Source: an uncultured Collinsella sp. (GTDB lineage: Bacteria > Actinomycetota > Coriobacteriia > Coriobacteriales > Coriobacteriaceae). Taken from it: a DNA stretch of 24,580 bases. The position numbers and the translations under genes are program-made. Below the pieces are notes generated by a model. The model worked only from the letters and a program-made list of their open reading frames with translations, had not been told where the DNA came from and did no database searches. Positions 14,595-21,688 of this stretch are shown piece after piece. How positions within the stretch are numbered: position 1 is the stretch's first letter; each line of letters begins with the position of its first letter. The stretch covers positions 1 through 24,580 of the forward strand of contig UQVD01000019.1 of the NCBI GenBank assembly GCA_900544385.1, given 5' to 3'.

Positions 14595-15242
14595 ATGAAG
14601 TTTGAACTGCTAGAACCATATATACCGATGTTTATGAGCGGCCTGGTCGTGACCTGTCAGGTGACGGCCGCCGCGCTGGCCATAGCACTCGTCCTGGGCT
14701 TTCTCATTGCCGTGCTCAAGGTTTTGCCCTGTCGCCCATTGCGTGCGGTGCTCAACTTCTACACCTCTATCTTTCGCGGCGTGCCGCTCATCGTGTTACT
14801 TTTTTTGGCGTACTTTGCGACGCCGCAGCTCACGGGCTTCAAAATTTCGATGTTTGCCGCCGGTGCCATTACACTGGGGCTCAACGGCTCAGCGACGGTG
14901 TCCGAGACGGTGCGCGGTGGTATCGAGGGCGTTGACCGGGGGCAGTACGATGCCGCTCGGGCCATCGGGCTTCGCTATGTTCCCATGATGCGCAAGATCA
15001 TCGTTCCGCAGGCGATGCGCTCGATTGCCCCTGCTCTGGTCAACGAAGTGATCACGGTCCTCAAGAGCTCCTCGCTGGTGGCAACCATCGGCCTGATGGA
15101 TATGATGCGCGCCGCCCAGAGCGTGCAGGCGCTCACCTATCGAGCCTTTGAACCGTTTTTAGTGGTGGCCGTGGTCTACTACGTCATTGTTATGGCACTC
15201 ACGGCCCTGGGCAATCGGCTCGAGCGCCGCCTGCGTCCCTAG
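14595..15242 (+). CDS. Amino-acid ABC transporter permease (second)
   Basis: This 215-aa HisM/GlnP-type permease has RGVPLIVLLFLAY and the EAA-type loop YDAARAIGLRYVPMMRKIIVP. The start at 14595 is chosen because AAGGG at 14583-14587 is seven bases upstream; an ATG two codons earlier is only one base from it. No ATP-binding gene follows: the next gene is glmS, behind its own leader. The pair therefore probably borrows an ATPase, possibly that of the first importer. Confidence 0.9.
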   Translation: MKFELLEPYIPMFMSGLVVTCQVTAAALAIALVLGFLIAVLKVLPCRPLRAVLNFYTSIFRGVPLIVLLFLAYFATPQLTGFKISMFAAGAITLGLNGSATVSETVRGGIEGVDRGQYDAARAIGLRYVPMMRKIIVPQAMRSIAPALVNEVITVLKSSSLVATIGLMDMMRAAQSVQALTYRAFEPFLVVAVVYYVIVMALTALGNRLERRLRP

Positions 15243-15252
15243 GGGAGTGCCA

Positions 15253-15287
15253 ACCACCGCAAAGGTGCCTGTCACCGTTGTGGTGGT
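15253..15287 (+). repeat. REP-like palindrome, family 3, copy 2
   Basis: ACCACCGCAA (15253-15262) pairs with TTGTGGTGGT (15278-15287) with one G-U. GGTG pairs with CACC inside. The AAAGGTGCCTGTC core is identical to the copy at 13564. It directly follows the permease stop and could act as a 3' hairpin, but there is no T-run. Confidence 0.75.
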
Positions 15288-15302
15288 AGGGTGTGTGCAT
15301 CG

Positions 15303-15336
15303 AGTGGTATCCAGTTTAAGATACCACTTCTGGTAT
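15303..15336 (+). promoter_or_regulatory. Overlapping palindromes upstream of glmS, possible operator
   Basis: AGTGGTATC (15303-15311) is a perfect reverse complement of GATACCACT (15320-15328). The right half also forms ATACCA-CTTC-TGGTAT (15321-15336), so there are three GGTAT modules in 34 nt. It ends 21 nt upstream of a TACAAT -10 hexamer. Such spacing fits a transcription-factor site. An RNA leader is less likely because it lies before the promoter. Confidence 0.45.
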
Positions 15337-15357
15337 ATCAGCTTGCGTTTGTGTGAG

Positions 15358-15363
15358 TACAAT
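15358..15363 (+). promoter_or_regulatory. Candidate -10 hexamer of glmS
   Basis: TACAAT sits in the palindrome GAGTA-CAA-TACTC, 74 nt before the start codon. No good -35 is seen. I find no recognisable glmS ribozyme in the leader. Confidence 0.4.
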
Positions 15364-15437
15364 ACTCGGACGTTATACGTCTCAGCGCCCGTCGTGCGTG
15401 GGCGTTTTGCAGTCACGCGAGCGAAGGGATTTATCCT

Positions 15438-17285
15438 ATGTGCGGAATTGTCGGCTACACCGGCTCTGATATTGCAAAGAACATTCTGGTCACGGGCCTT
15501 AAGCGTATGGAATATCGCGGTTATGACTCCTCGGGCGTCGCGCTCGAGGTGGGCGAGGGCGCCGCGGCTCACCTCGACGTCATCCGCCGCGTGGGTAAGG
15601 TTGCGGGCCTGGAGAGCGAGCTTTCCAATATCGACAGCGACGCTACCTGCGGTATCGGCCATACCCGCTGGGCCACTCACGGCAAGCCTTCCGTTGTCAA
15701 CGCCCATCCCCACACCAGCTGCGATGGTCGCATCGCCATCGTCCACAACGGCATCATCGAGAACTTCGCCGAGCTGCGCGAAGAGCTGGAGGGCCGCGGC
15801 CATCACTTTAAGAGCGAGACCGATACCGAAGTCTTCGCGCACTTGATCGAAGAGGCCTATGCCGAGACGCGCGACCTGATGGCTTCCGTGCGCGAGGCCT
15901 GCACCCACGTGGTGGGCGCCTATGGCCTGGCCGCCGTGTGCGCCGACGAACCTGGCGTGATCGCTGTTGCCCGCAAGGACTCCCCGATTGTGGTCGGCGT
16001 GGGCGAGACCGGCTCCTACGTTGCCTCCGATGTGATCGCGCTTATCGATGCCACCCGCGATGTCGTGGTGCTCGAAGACGGTCAGTTTGCCAAGCTCACG
16101 CCCGCAGGCGTCGAGTATACCGACGAGGCCGGCAACGTTATCGAACCCAAAATCACCCATATCGACTGGGACCTGGACATGGCCGAAAAGGGCGGTTATC
16201 CCGACTTTATGCTCAAGGAGATTCACGAGCAGCCGCGCGTGGTGCGCGACACGCTGGTGGGCCGCATGACCCCTGCCGGTGAGCTCGATATCGACGAGCT
16301 GGGCCTTTCGCTCGAGGAGCTCAACGATATCGACCGTGTATATGTGATTGCCTGCGGCACCAGCTACCATGCCGGACTCATCGCCAAGAATCTCATTGAG
16401 GGCTGGGCTCGCATCCCCACCGAGGTGGAGGCGGCCAGCGAGTTCCGTTATCGCAATCCCATCATTACGCCGACGACGCTCGTCGTTGCCGTTTCCCAGT
16501 CGGGCGAGACGGCTGATACCCTTGCCGCCATTCGCGATGCGCGCATCAAGGGTGCCAAGGTCTTCGGCATCACCAACGTGGTGGGCAGCCCGGTGGCGCG
16601 CGAAAGCGACGGCGTCATCTACACCAAGGCCAACAAGGAGATCGCCGTCGCCTCGACCAAGAGCTTCATCGGTCAGGTCGTGAGCCTCACGCTTTTGGCC
16701 CTGCTGCTGGCACAGGTCAAGTACCGCCTGACCACCAAGCAGACGCGCATGCTGTTCCGCGAGCTTTCCGATACGGCCGAGCAGATCCAGTGGATCCTGG
16801 ATACGCAGACCGAGGCCGTGCGCGAGGCCGCGCTTGTCTGCAAGGACGCGCAGTCCGCGCTGTTCGTGGGTCGCGGCATGGGCGCCGCCATTTCCTACGA
16901 GGGCGCGCTCAAGCTCAAGGAGGTCAGCTACCTGCACGCCGAGGCATATGCTGCCGGCGAGATGAAGCATGGCCCCATCGCGCTGATCGATCCGGGTTTC
17001 CCTGTCATCGCGGTGGCAACCAAGAGCGCAACGTACGATAAGACGGTGTCGAACCTCATGGAGTGCAAGGCTCGCGGCGCCAAGGTCATCGTCGTTGCTA
17101 CCGAGGGCGACGAGGAAATCAACAAGATTGCCGACTGCATCATTCGCGTGCCGTCCGTCCGTGACGTGTTCAGCCCCATCACGGCGAGCGTTCCGCTGCA
17201 GCTGCTCGCCCGCGAGGTGGCCATTTTGCGCGGTTGCGACGTTGACCAGCCTCGCAACCTGGCTAAGAGCGTGACCGTGGAGTAG
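15438..17285 (+). CDS. glmS: Glutamine--fructose-6-phosphate aminotransferase (isomerizing)
   Basis: GlmS makes glucosamine-6-phosphate from fructose-6-phosphate and glutamine, the first step toward UDP-GlcNAc for peptidoglycan. It is 615 aa, a normal length. The N-terminal Ntn glutaminase domain begins MCGIVGYTG with nucleophile C2, and includes RMEYRGYDSSG, GHTRWATHG and HNGIIENF. Two SIS sugar-isomerase domains follow, with ACGTSYHAG, SQSGETADT and STKSF in the first, FVGRGMGAAISYEGALKLKE and HAEAYAAGEMKHGPIALI in the second, and the terminal DQPRNLAKSVTVE. GAAGGGA precedes the start. It appears monocistronic, with its own terminator. Confidence 0.97.
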   Translation: MCGIVGYTGSDIAKNILVTGLKRMEYRGYDSSGVALEVGEGAAAHLDVIRRVGKVAGLESELSNIDSDATCGIGHTRWATHGKPSVVNAHPHTSCDGRIAIVHNGIIENFAELREELEGRGHHFKSETDTEVFAHLIEEAYAETRDLMASVREACTHVVGAYGLAAVCADEPGVIAVARKDSPIVVGVGETGSYVASDVIALIDATRDVVVLEDGQFAKLTPAGVEYTDEAGNVIEPKITHIDWDLDMAEKGGYPDFMLKEIHEQPRVVRDTLVGRMTPAGELDIDELGLSLEELNDIDRVYVIACGTSYHAGLIAKNLIEGWARIPTEVEAASEFRYRNPIITPTTLVVAVSQSGETADTLAAIRDARIKGAKVFGITNVVGSPVARESDGVIYTKANKEIAVASTKSFIGQVVSLTLLALLLAQVKYRLTTKQTRMLFRELSDTAEQIQWILDTQTEAVREAALVCKDAQSALFVGRGMGAAISYEGALKLKEVSYLHAEAYAAGEMKHGPIALIDPGFPVIAVATKSATYDKTVSNLMECKARGAKVIVVATEGDEEINKIADCIIRVPSVRDVFSPITASVPLQLLAREVAILRGCDVDQPRNLAKSVTVE

Positions 17286-17309
17286 TTGTTGTTTCGCCGT
17301 TCTGGCGAC

Positions 17310-17348
17310 CAAGGCCCGGCTCCGTTGTGGCGGAGCCGGGCCTTGTTT
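17310..17348 (+). terminator. Intrinsic terminator of glmS
   Basis: A 15-bp perfect stem, 17310-17324 with 17331-17345 (CAAGGCCCGGCTCCG on the left), has a TTGTGG loop and is followed by TTT. Confidence 0.85.
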
Positions 17349-17354
17349 CATTTG

Positions 17355-17400
17355 ACCAGGTAAAACCTGCCGAAATAAACCTGTCCCTTTTTGGCAGGTT
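17355..17400 (+). repeat. REP-like palindrome, family 2, copy 2
   Basis: AACCTGCC (17364-17371) pairs with GGCAGGTT (17393-17400), extended by a G-U pair, around an AAACCTGTCCC loop. It overlaps the first two bases of the stop codon of the minus-strand GntR-family gene. Confidence 0.85.
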
Positions 17401-18100
17401 AGCGGAGCTTGCTGGTCTCGAAGTACTTGGGATATTGGTCCAGGACCTCGGTCTGGTTGCGGAACATCATATGCAGGTGCTTGCTGACCAAAAAGCTCGC
17501 CTCGATGGGGTCGCGGCCGGCGATGGCGCGGCGGATTTGCTTGTGCTCGTTAACAATCTCCTGATTGTCGAGCCTCTGCGTGGCGGCGCGCAGCCAGCGG
17601 AAGCGCTCCAGGTCGGCATTGGTCGCCTCGAGCCACGACCACACGGTGCTGCGGCACGCGATGCTAAAGATCATGCGGTGCATGAGGTTGTCGCTTAAAA
17701 AGAATCCGATGCGATCCTCTTCGGCCATGGCCTTTTCCTGCAGCGCGATGGCTCGGTCGAGCTGCTCGATGCCTGCCGAGGTGGCACGGGCGCAGCACTC
17801 CACAATCACCTGTTTTTCCAGGTGTTCGCGAATGTAGCAGGCGCTCTCGGCAAAGGTGAGGTTGATGGGCGAGACATAGGTGCCGCTTTGGGGCACGGTG
17901 CGCACCAGGCCCTCTTGCGCCAGACGCACCAGTGCCTCGCGCACAGGGGTGCGCCCCATATCCAGGTCGTCGCAAAGCTGCTTGACGCCTAGCTTTTCGC
18001 CCGGCTTGTAGTCCAGGTAGACGATTTTGCGTCGAATGGTGTGGTAGGACTGGTCCTGTAGGCTCGTTTCCTGCTCGCCGACGTGCATCGATTCTTCCAT
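17399..18100 (-). CDS. GntR-family regulator, FadR/FCD subfamily
   Basis: This is a 233-aa transcription factor. The winged HTH spans about residues 18-75 (SYHTIRRKIVYLDYKPGEKL, then MGRTPVREALVRLAQEGLV and the wing QSGTYVSP). The C-terminal all-helical FCD domain carries candidate metal/effector ligands D and H in DNLMHRMI, H in NEHKQI and H in KHLHMM. Effectors of this group are usually small organic acids; none can be named here. It is divergent from the YeiH-type transporter, which makes that gene the first candidate target. A GAGG motif four bases upstream supports the first ATG; a second ATG four codons later is possible. Confidence 0.9.
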   Translation of the reverse strand: MEESMHVGEQETSLQDQSYHTIRRKIVYLDYKPGEKLGVKQLCDDLDMGRTPVREALVRLAQEGLVRTVPQSGTYVSPINLTFAESACYIREHLEKQVIVECCARATSAGIEQLDRAIALQEKAMAEEDRIGFFLSDNLMHRMIFSIACRSTVWSWLEATNADLERFRWLRAATQRLDNQEIVNEHKQIRRAIAGRDPIEASFLVSKHLHMMFRNQTEVLDQYPKYFETSKLR

Positions 18101-18248
18101 AGTGCCTCACAACCGTTCTATCACACTCATATATCAGCTGTTAATTATGCCGCGAATCAGCTCTCCGCGGTGGGTAATTCGGCTGTTGCCCAAGAACTAT
18201 TGCGGCATCTTAGTCTGTATTTGCGCAGGGCTGTGCCCAATGTTGCCG

Positions 18249-18254
18249 TATCAT
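18249..18254 (+). promoter_or_regulatory. Candidate -10 hexamer of the YeiH-type transporter
   Basis: TATCAT ends 39 nt before the start codon. The -35 is unclear. The decamer TATATCAGCT at 18130-18139 in this divergent gap also occurs at 15334-15343 upstream of glmS. Confidence 0.35.
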
Positions 18255-18293
18255 AAGCCGTCGCAAACGTGAAATAGAAAGAAGGAATCCCAT

Positions 18294-19328
18294 ATGCAAC
18301 TGGCAAATATCGTACGCGAGCGCTGGAAGGGCGTCTTGTTCTGCCTGATCATCGCCATCCCCGCGACGTTGTTTGGCAAACAGATTGAGGTGGTCGGTGG
18401 GCCGGTATTTGCCATCCTCTTTGGCATGGTTCTGGCGCTTGTCTTTCCCAAGAATCGCCGCGAACAGCTCACCGCCGGTGTCACCTATACGTCTAAAAAA
18501 GTCTTGCAGTACGCGGTTATCCTGCTTGGCTTTGGCATGAACCTCTCGCAGATTCTGTCCAAAGGCGCCCAGTCGCTGCCGATTATCGTGGCGACGATCT
18601 CGACCTCGCTTGTCATCGCCTTTGTGCTCTGCCGCGTTATGAACGTGCCGGGCAAGATCGCGACGCTTGTGGGTGTGGGCTCGTCGATTTGCGGCGGGTC
18701 GGCCATCGCTGCGACCGCGCCCGTTATCGATGCTGATGATCGCGAGATTGCCCAAGCCATTTCGGTCATCTTCCTGTTTAACGTTATCGCGGCGCTCGTG
18801 TTTCCGACGCTCGGCGGCATGCTCGGGCTGACCAACGAGGGCTTTGGCCTGTTTGCCGGCACCGCCATCAACGATACCTCGTCGGTAACGGCTGCGGCGA
18901 GCGCCTGGGACAGCATGCATCCCGGCGCCAATGTGCTCGAAAGCGCCACAGTGGTTAAGCTCACCAGGACGCTGGCCATTATTCCCATTACGTTGGTTCT
19001 CGCATGCTGGCAGATGCATCTGGCGCGCAAGGCCGGCGGCGACGCCAAAAGCACGTTCTCGCTTAAACGAGCGTTTCCCATGTTCGTGCTGTTCTTTGTG
19101 CTGGCGAGCGTGATCACCACGGTGCTTCAGCTTCCCGCGTCCATTACGGCGCCCATCAAGGAGCTGTCGAAGTTCTTTATTGTGATGGCCATGGCGGCTA
19201 TTGGCTTTAATACCGATATCGTCGAGCTGGTCAAAAAGGGCGGCAAGCCCATCGCGTTGGGCTTTTGCTGCTGGATTGGCATTGCATGCATGAGTTTGGG
19301 AATGCAGCACGTGCTGGGAATCTGGTAG
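18294..19328 (+). CDS. YeiH-family (UPF0324) putative sulfate exporter-type membrane protein
   Basis: This is a 344-aa polytopic membrane protein with about ten hydrophobic segments. Family blocks are GGPVFAILFGMVLALVFP, LQYAVILLGFGMNL, GVGSSICGGSAIAA (around residue 125), FAGTAINDTSSVTAA and VKLTRTLAIIPI. The family is annotated as a putative sulfate exporter on limited evidence, and the true substrate is unknown. AAGGAA lies six bases before the ATG. The divergent GntR/FCD gene is its probable regulator. No terminator with a T-run follows. Confidence 0.88.
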   Translation: MQLANIVRERWKGVLFCLIIAIPATLFGKQIEVVGGPVFAILFGMVLALVFPKNRREQLTAGVTYTSKKVLQYAVILLGFGMNLSQILSKGAQSLPIIVATISTSLVIAFVLCRVMNVPGKIATLVGVGSSICGGSAIAATAPVIDADDREIAQAISVIFLFNVIAALVFPTLGGMLGLTNEGFGLFAGTAINDTSSVTAAASAWDSMHPGANVLESATVVKLTRTLAIIPITLVLACWQMHLARKAGGDAKSTFSLKRAFPMFVLFFVLASVITTVLQLPASITAPIKELSKFFIVMAMAAIGFNTDIVELVKKGGKPIALGFCCWIGIACMSLGMQHVLGIW

Positions 19329-19380
19329 AGAAGTAGCTGATTTGCGTGCTGCGTGCTGGTGGGCGCATTCTCACGGTGGA

Positions 19381-19469
19381 GCGATAGGAGCTCTTGCGGG
19401 TATGGCTTGTCCGCAGGTTGATAGGTCCCGAAGAGCTCTTATCGCCCCGCCAGGATGGCGATGCGGGGC
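19381..19469 (+). repeat. Double hairpin region downstream of the YeiH-type gene
   Basis: A 15-bp inverted repeat (19381-19395 with 19431-19445, one G-U on the plus strand) encloses GCGG / CCGC. It runs directly into a second stem GCCCCGC / GCGGGGC (19444-19450 and 19463-19469). The two stems share two bases (19444-19445), so they may be alternative folds. No T-run follows. The 264-nt gap holds no gene I can support; a TATAGT hexamer at 19504-19509 could be the next gene's -10. Confidence 0.5.
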
Positions 19470-19592
19470 AATTCATATATTCGCAAGAAGGCACCGCGGG
19501 CCCTATAGTGTTTGGTGAACATTATCGTTCAATTTTGAAACACTTGAGATGCCGGGTCTCAGATGGGGCCGCGGCTGGAGACGGGGCGAACC

Positions 19593-20810
19593 ATGGACAG
19601 CGATGCCAAGCTGCAGATTCTGATTGAGGCATTGTCCGCAGCCGGAGCATCGGCGCTGGCAATCGACGAGCGCGGTGGCGTTGTGATCTCGACTATGAGT
19701 GACGCGGCGCTCGAGCAGGATATCGCTGCTTTTGTTTCCGAGCGTCTCGCTCGCGTGGGCGATGGGGCGCGCCTGGTGATGGGCCACGAGGGCGTGCGGT
19801 TGAGCTTGACGGTGCGCCCGACGGCCAAGGAGCGCGGAGCGCTTTGGGTGGTCGTGGCGCATGAGGTGCGCGCCGCTGCGACGCATGCGGGCATCGAGTG
19901 GCTCAATGCCGACGAAGTCGAGGCTCGCTACGCGTCGAGCACGTACGGCATCGTCGAAGACGCGGCGGCGGTCGCTGTCCCCGTACGGGAGAGCTATGCG
20001 CGTGGGGTGCCCCTTATGCTCGAGGGCGAGCTGGGCGCGGGGCAGGATCAGATTGCAAGACGCCTGTACCTGGATGGACCCTATGCCGATCAGCCCTTTG
20101 TGTCCGTTGCGCTCGATGAGCTTACGGATCGCGGCTGGCGCCATCTGCTCAAAAGTTCCGAATCGCCGCTATTCCAAACGGGGCTGACACTTTGTATGGG
20201 CGGCTGGCATGCTGTTGGCCCCCAACGTCTGCGCGAGCTCGTGTCCGCAATGATCGACACGGCGCTCGCAACTCGTTGCCATGTGGTGTTGACGGCAAAC
20301 GATATGCCGGGCGGCGGCGAAAGCGATCAGGCTGCTTTTGTAACCGAGCGTCTGGCCTGTGCCGTGAGTGTGGCGCCGGCGATTGCCGAGCAGGGCGGCG
20401 CGTCGGAAAAGGTTGCGCGCTATCTGGGGTATCTGGCAGATATGTTTAAGACGGGTGCCCCCATGTTGTCCGCCGCCGCGGCAGAGACGCTCGATGCGTA
20501 CCGTTGGCCCCGCAATTACCTGCAGCTGCGTGAAGTCTCTGAACGACTCTATATATTAGTGGGGGCTGGAACGGTGGAGCGTGCCGTGGCGAAAGAGGTG
20601 CTTGCCCAGGAGGACGTTATCAAGACCGCGACCTTTGGCGCCCCGGCGCTCGAAAGCGATTTGTACATCTTGCGTCCCCTGGCCGATACCGAGCGCGATG
20701 TCGCACGGTTGGTTCTGCAGCACCTTCACGGCAACAGGACACGTGCGGCAGAGGTGCTCGGTATAAGCCGCACGACTTTATGGCGCCTGCTGAAGGACAA
20801 CGACCGCTGA
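19593..20810 (+). CDS. Degenerate sigma-54-activator-like regulator with Fis-type HTH
   Basis: This 405-aa protein has the outline of a bacterial enhancer-binding protein. The N-terminal sensory part (1-135) is unassigned. The central region aligns in style with the AAA+ domain: L143-EGELGAGQD matches the Walker A shape GExGTGKE, but the lysine is Q151, and no GAFTGA loop or acidic Walker B is visible. The YRWPRNYLQLREVSERL block (303-319) corresponds to the YPWPGNVRELxNxxER end of that domain. The C-terminus (366-402) is a clear Fis-type HTH (NRTRAAEVLGISRTTLWRLL). ATP hydrolysis and sigma-54 remodelling are therefore unlikely; a sigma-54-independent DNA-binding regulator is inferred. The start is tentative: GGAG is far upstream and GGGGCG is nearer. 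Confidence 0.8.
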   Translation: MDSDAKLQILIEALSAAGASALAIDERGGVVISTMSDAALEQDIAAFVSERLARVGDGARLVMGHEGVRLSLTVRPTAKERGALWVVVAHEVRAAATHAGIEWLNADEVEARYASSTYGIVEDAAAVAVPVRESYARGVPLMLEGELGAGQDQIARRLYLDGPYADQPFVSVALDELTDRGWRHLLKSSESPLFQTGLTLCMGGWHAVGPQRLRELVSAMIDTALATRCHVVLTANDMPGGGESDQAAFVTERLACAVSVAPAIAEQGGASEKVARYLGYLADMFKTGAPMLSAAAAETLDAYRWPRNYLQLREVSERLYILVGAGTVERAVAKEVLAQEDVIKTATFGAPALESDLYILRPLADTERDVARLVLQHLHGNRTRAAEVLGISRTTLWRLLKDNDR

Positions 20811-20893
20811 GCGAGGCGCCGTGACCGCGTGCGGCGCGTGTGATACAGTCCAAAGAAGCATTGTTTCGATTGTGTTACGGCGTGCGGGGGAGT

Positions 20894-21469
20894 ATGGCGG
20901 AGACTTCAAAAACGAACCGAACAAAGCGAAGTGCGGCGCCGGTCGGCCGGCGTACGACTTCGCGGACGTGGGGCAAAAGCGCCTCGGGGTTCGACGGCTC
21001 GTTCAAGCGCACAAAATATGGCTATCCTTCGGCAAGCGCTCGCTTGGCCATGCAGGCCGAGTCCTCGTTGTGGGGACGAAGGCGCGTGGTGGGCTCAAAG
21101 CTCAAGCACGATGGAACGCTTGGCTACATTAGCCGCGGTGCTGCCCGCCGTAGCGGCCTCAATCCTGCAGGCTGGCATCGTTACGTGCCGATCGTGGTCG
21201 TTGCCGCGATAATCGTCATCGCGCTCGCGGCGCTCGGATATGCCGGCGACGGCGCGAGTCTGGGCGCGATGTTCAAATCGCCTGAACTTGCGCATGCTGG
21301 CACGGAGCTTGTTGAAGGCGCACAAGACCAGACGGGTGTGGCGCCCCAGCGCGGTATGGTCGCAGCTGCTGCCACCATTGCCGATGCTCAAAAGGACGAG
21401 GACGAACAAGGCGACGGCGCCAAAACGACTCACACGAACGAAACGACGACAACTCCATCGGCAAGATAA
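20894..21469 (+). CDS. Hypothetical single-pass membrane protein
   Basis: I do not recognise this protein. It is 191 aa from the chosen ATG. The first 95 residues are strongly basic (many K and R, e.g. KTNRTKRS, WGRRRVVGSK). One hydrophobic segment, YVPIVVVAAIIVIALAALGY, follows. The C-terminal 70 residues are acidic to neutral and Ala/Thr-rich, ending TNETTTTPSAR. The charge distribution predicts a cytoplasmic N-terminus and an external tail. GGGGGAG lies just before the ATG but at short spacing; a GTG at 20840 is an alternative start without a ribosome site. It follows the degenerate regulator by 83 nt and may be co-transcribed. Confidence 0.6.
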   Translation: MAETSKTNRTKRSAAPVGRRTTSRTWGKSASGFDGSFKRTKYGYPSASARLAMQAESSLWGRRRVVGSKLKHDGTLGYISRGAARRSGLNPAGWHRYVPIVVVAAIIVIALAALGYAGDGASLGAMFKSPELAHAGTELVEGAQDQTGVAPQRGMVAAAATIADAQKDEDEQGDGAKTTHTNETTTTPSAR

Positions 21470-21549
21470 GTTGCGAGTGGGGCAGCAAATATGGGACGGG
21501 GCCTTTTAGCTGCCCAAGACAGTGGCTCACTCGATGTCAGGCACCAACA

Positions 21550-21688
21550 GCGAGCGGGCCGCATTTGCGCCAAGGTGACGTGAAATGAGAGGGCGCTGAC
21601 CTTTTGGTCGCGCCCTCGAAATTGAACGTCAGATTGGCGTTAATGCGGCTCGCGCAGCGTCAACGGGTTCGCCGTTCGTTAGAACGGC
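21550..21688 (+). ncRNA. Structured two-copy element, copy B (candidate RNA)
   Basis: This has the same architecture as 10371-10511. P1 is 21554-21571 with 21636-21653 (18 positions, one T-T mismatch), P2 TGACGT / ACGTCA (21576-21581 and 21626-21631), and P3 GAGGGCGC / GCGCCCTC (21589-21596 and 21610-21617), continuing GACC-TTTT-GGTC. A downstream hairpin GCCGTTC / GAACGGC (21671-21677 and 21682-21688) follows. P1 differs in sequence from copy A on both arms, and P3's outer pair is A-T here but C-G in A. The 3' hairpin spans the stop codon of the antisense nitroreductase gene. On the plus strand it could be the 3' UTR of the hypothetical gene upstream or an independent RNA. Confidence 0.6.

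Noticed and set aside
15243..15437. glmS ribozyme in the leader
   Set aside because: I see none of the expected ribozyme core; the palindromes lie upstream of the likely promoter and look like DNA sites or REP elements.
15159..17351. 730-codon minus-strand open frame opposite glmS
   Set aside because: The glmS frame is certain; the opposite frame is low-complexity and has no motifs.
10294..17400. CRISPR array
   Set aside because: The repeats are far apart, lie in both orientations and have genes between them, with no regular spacers.
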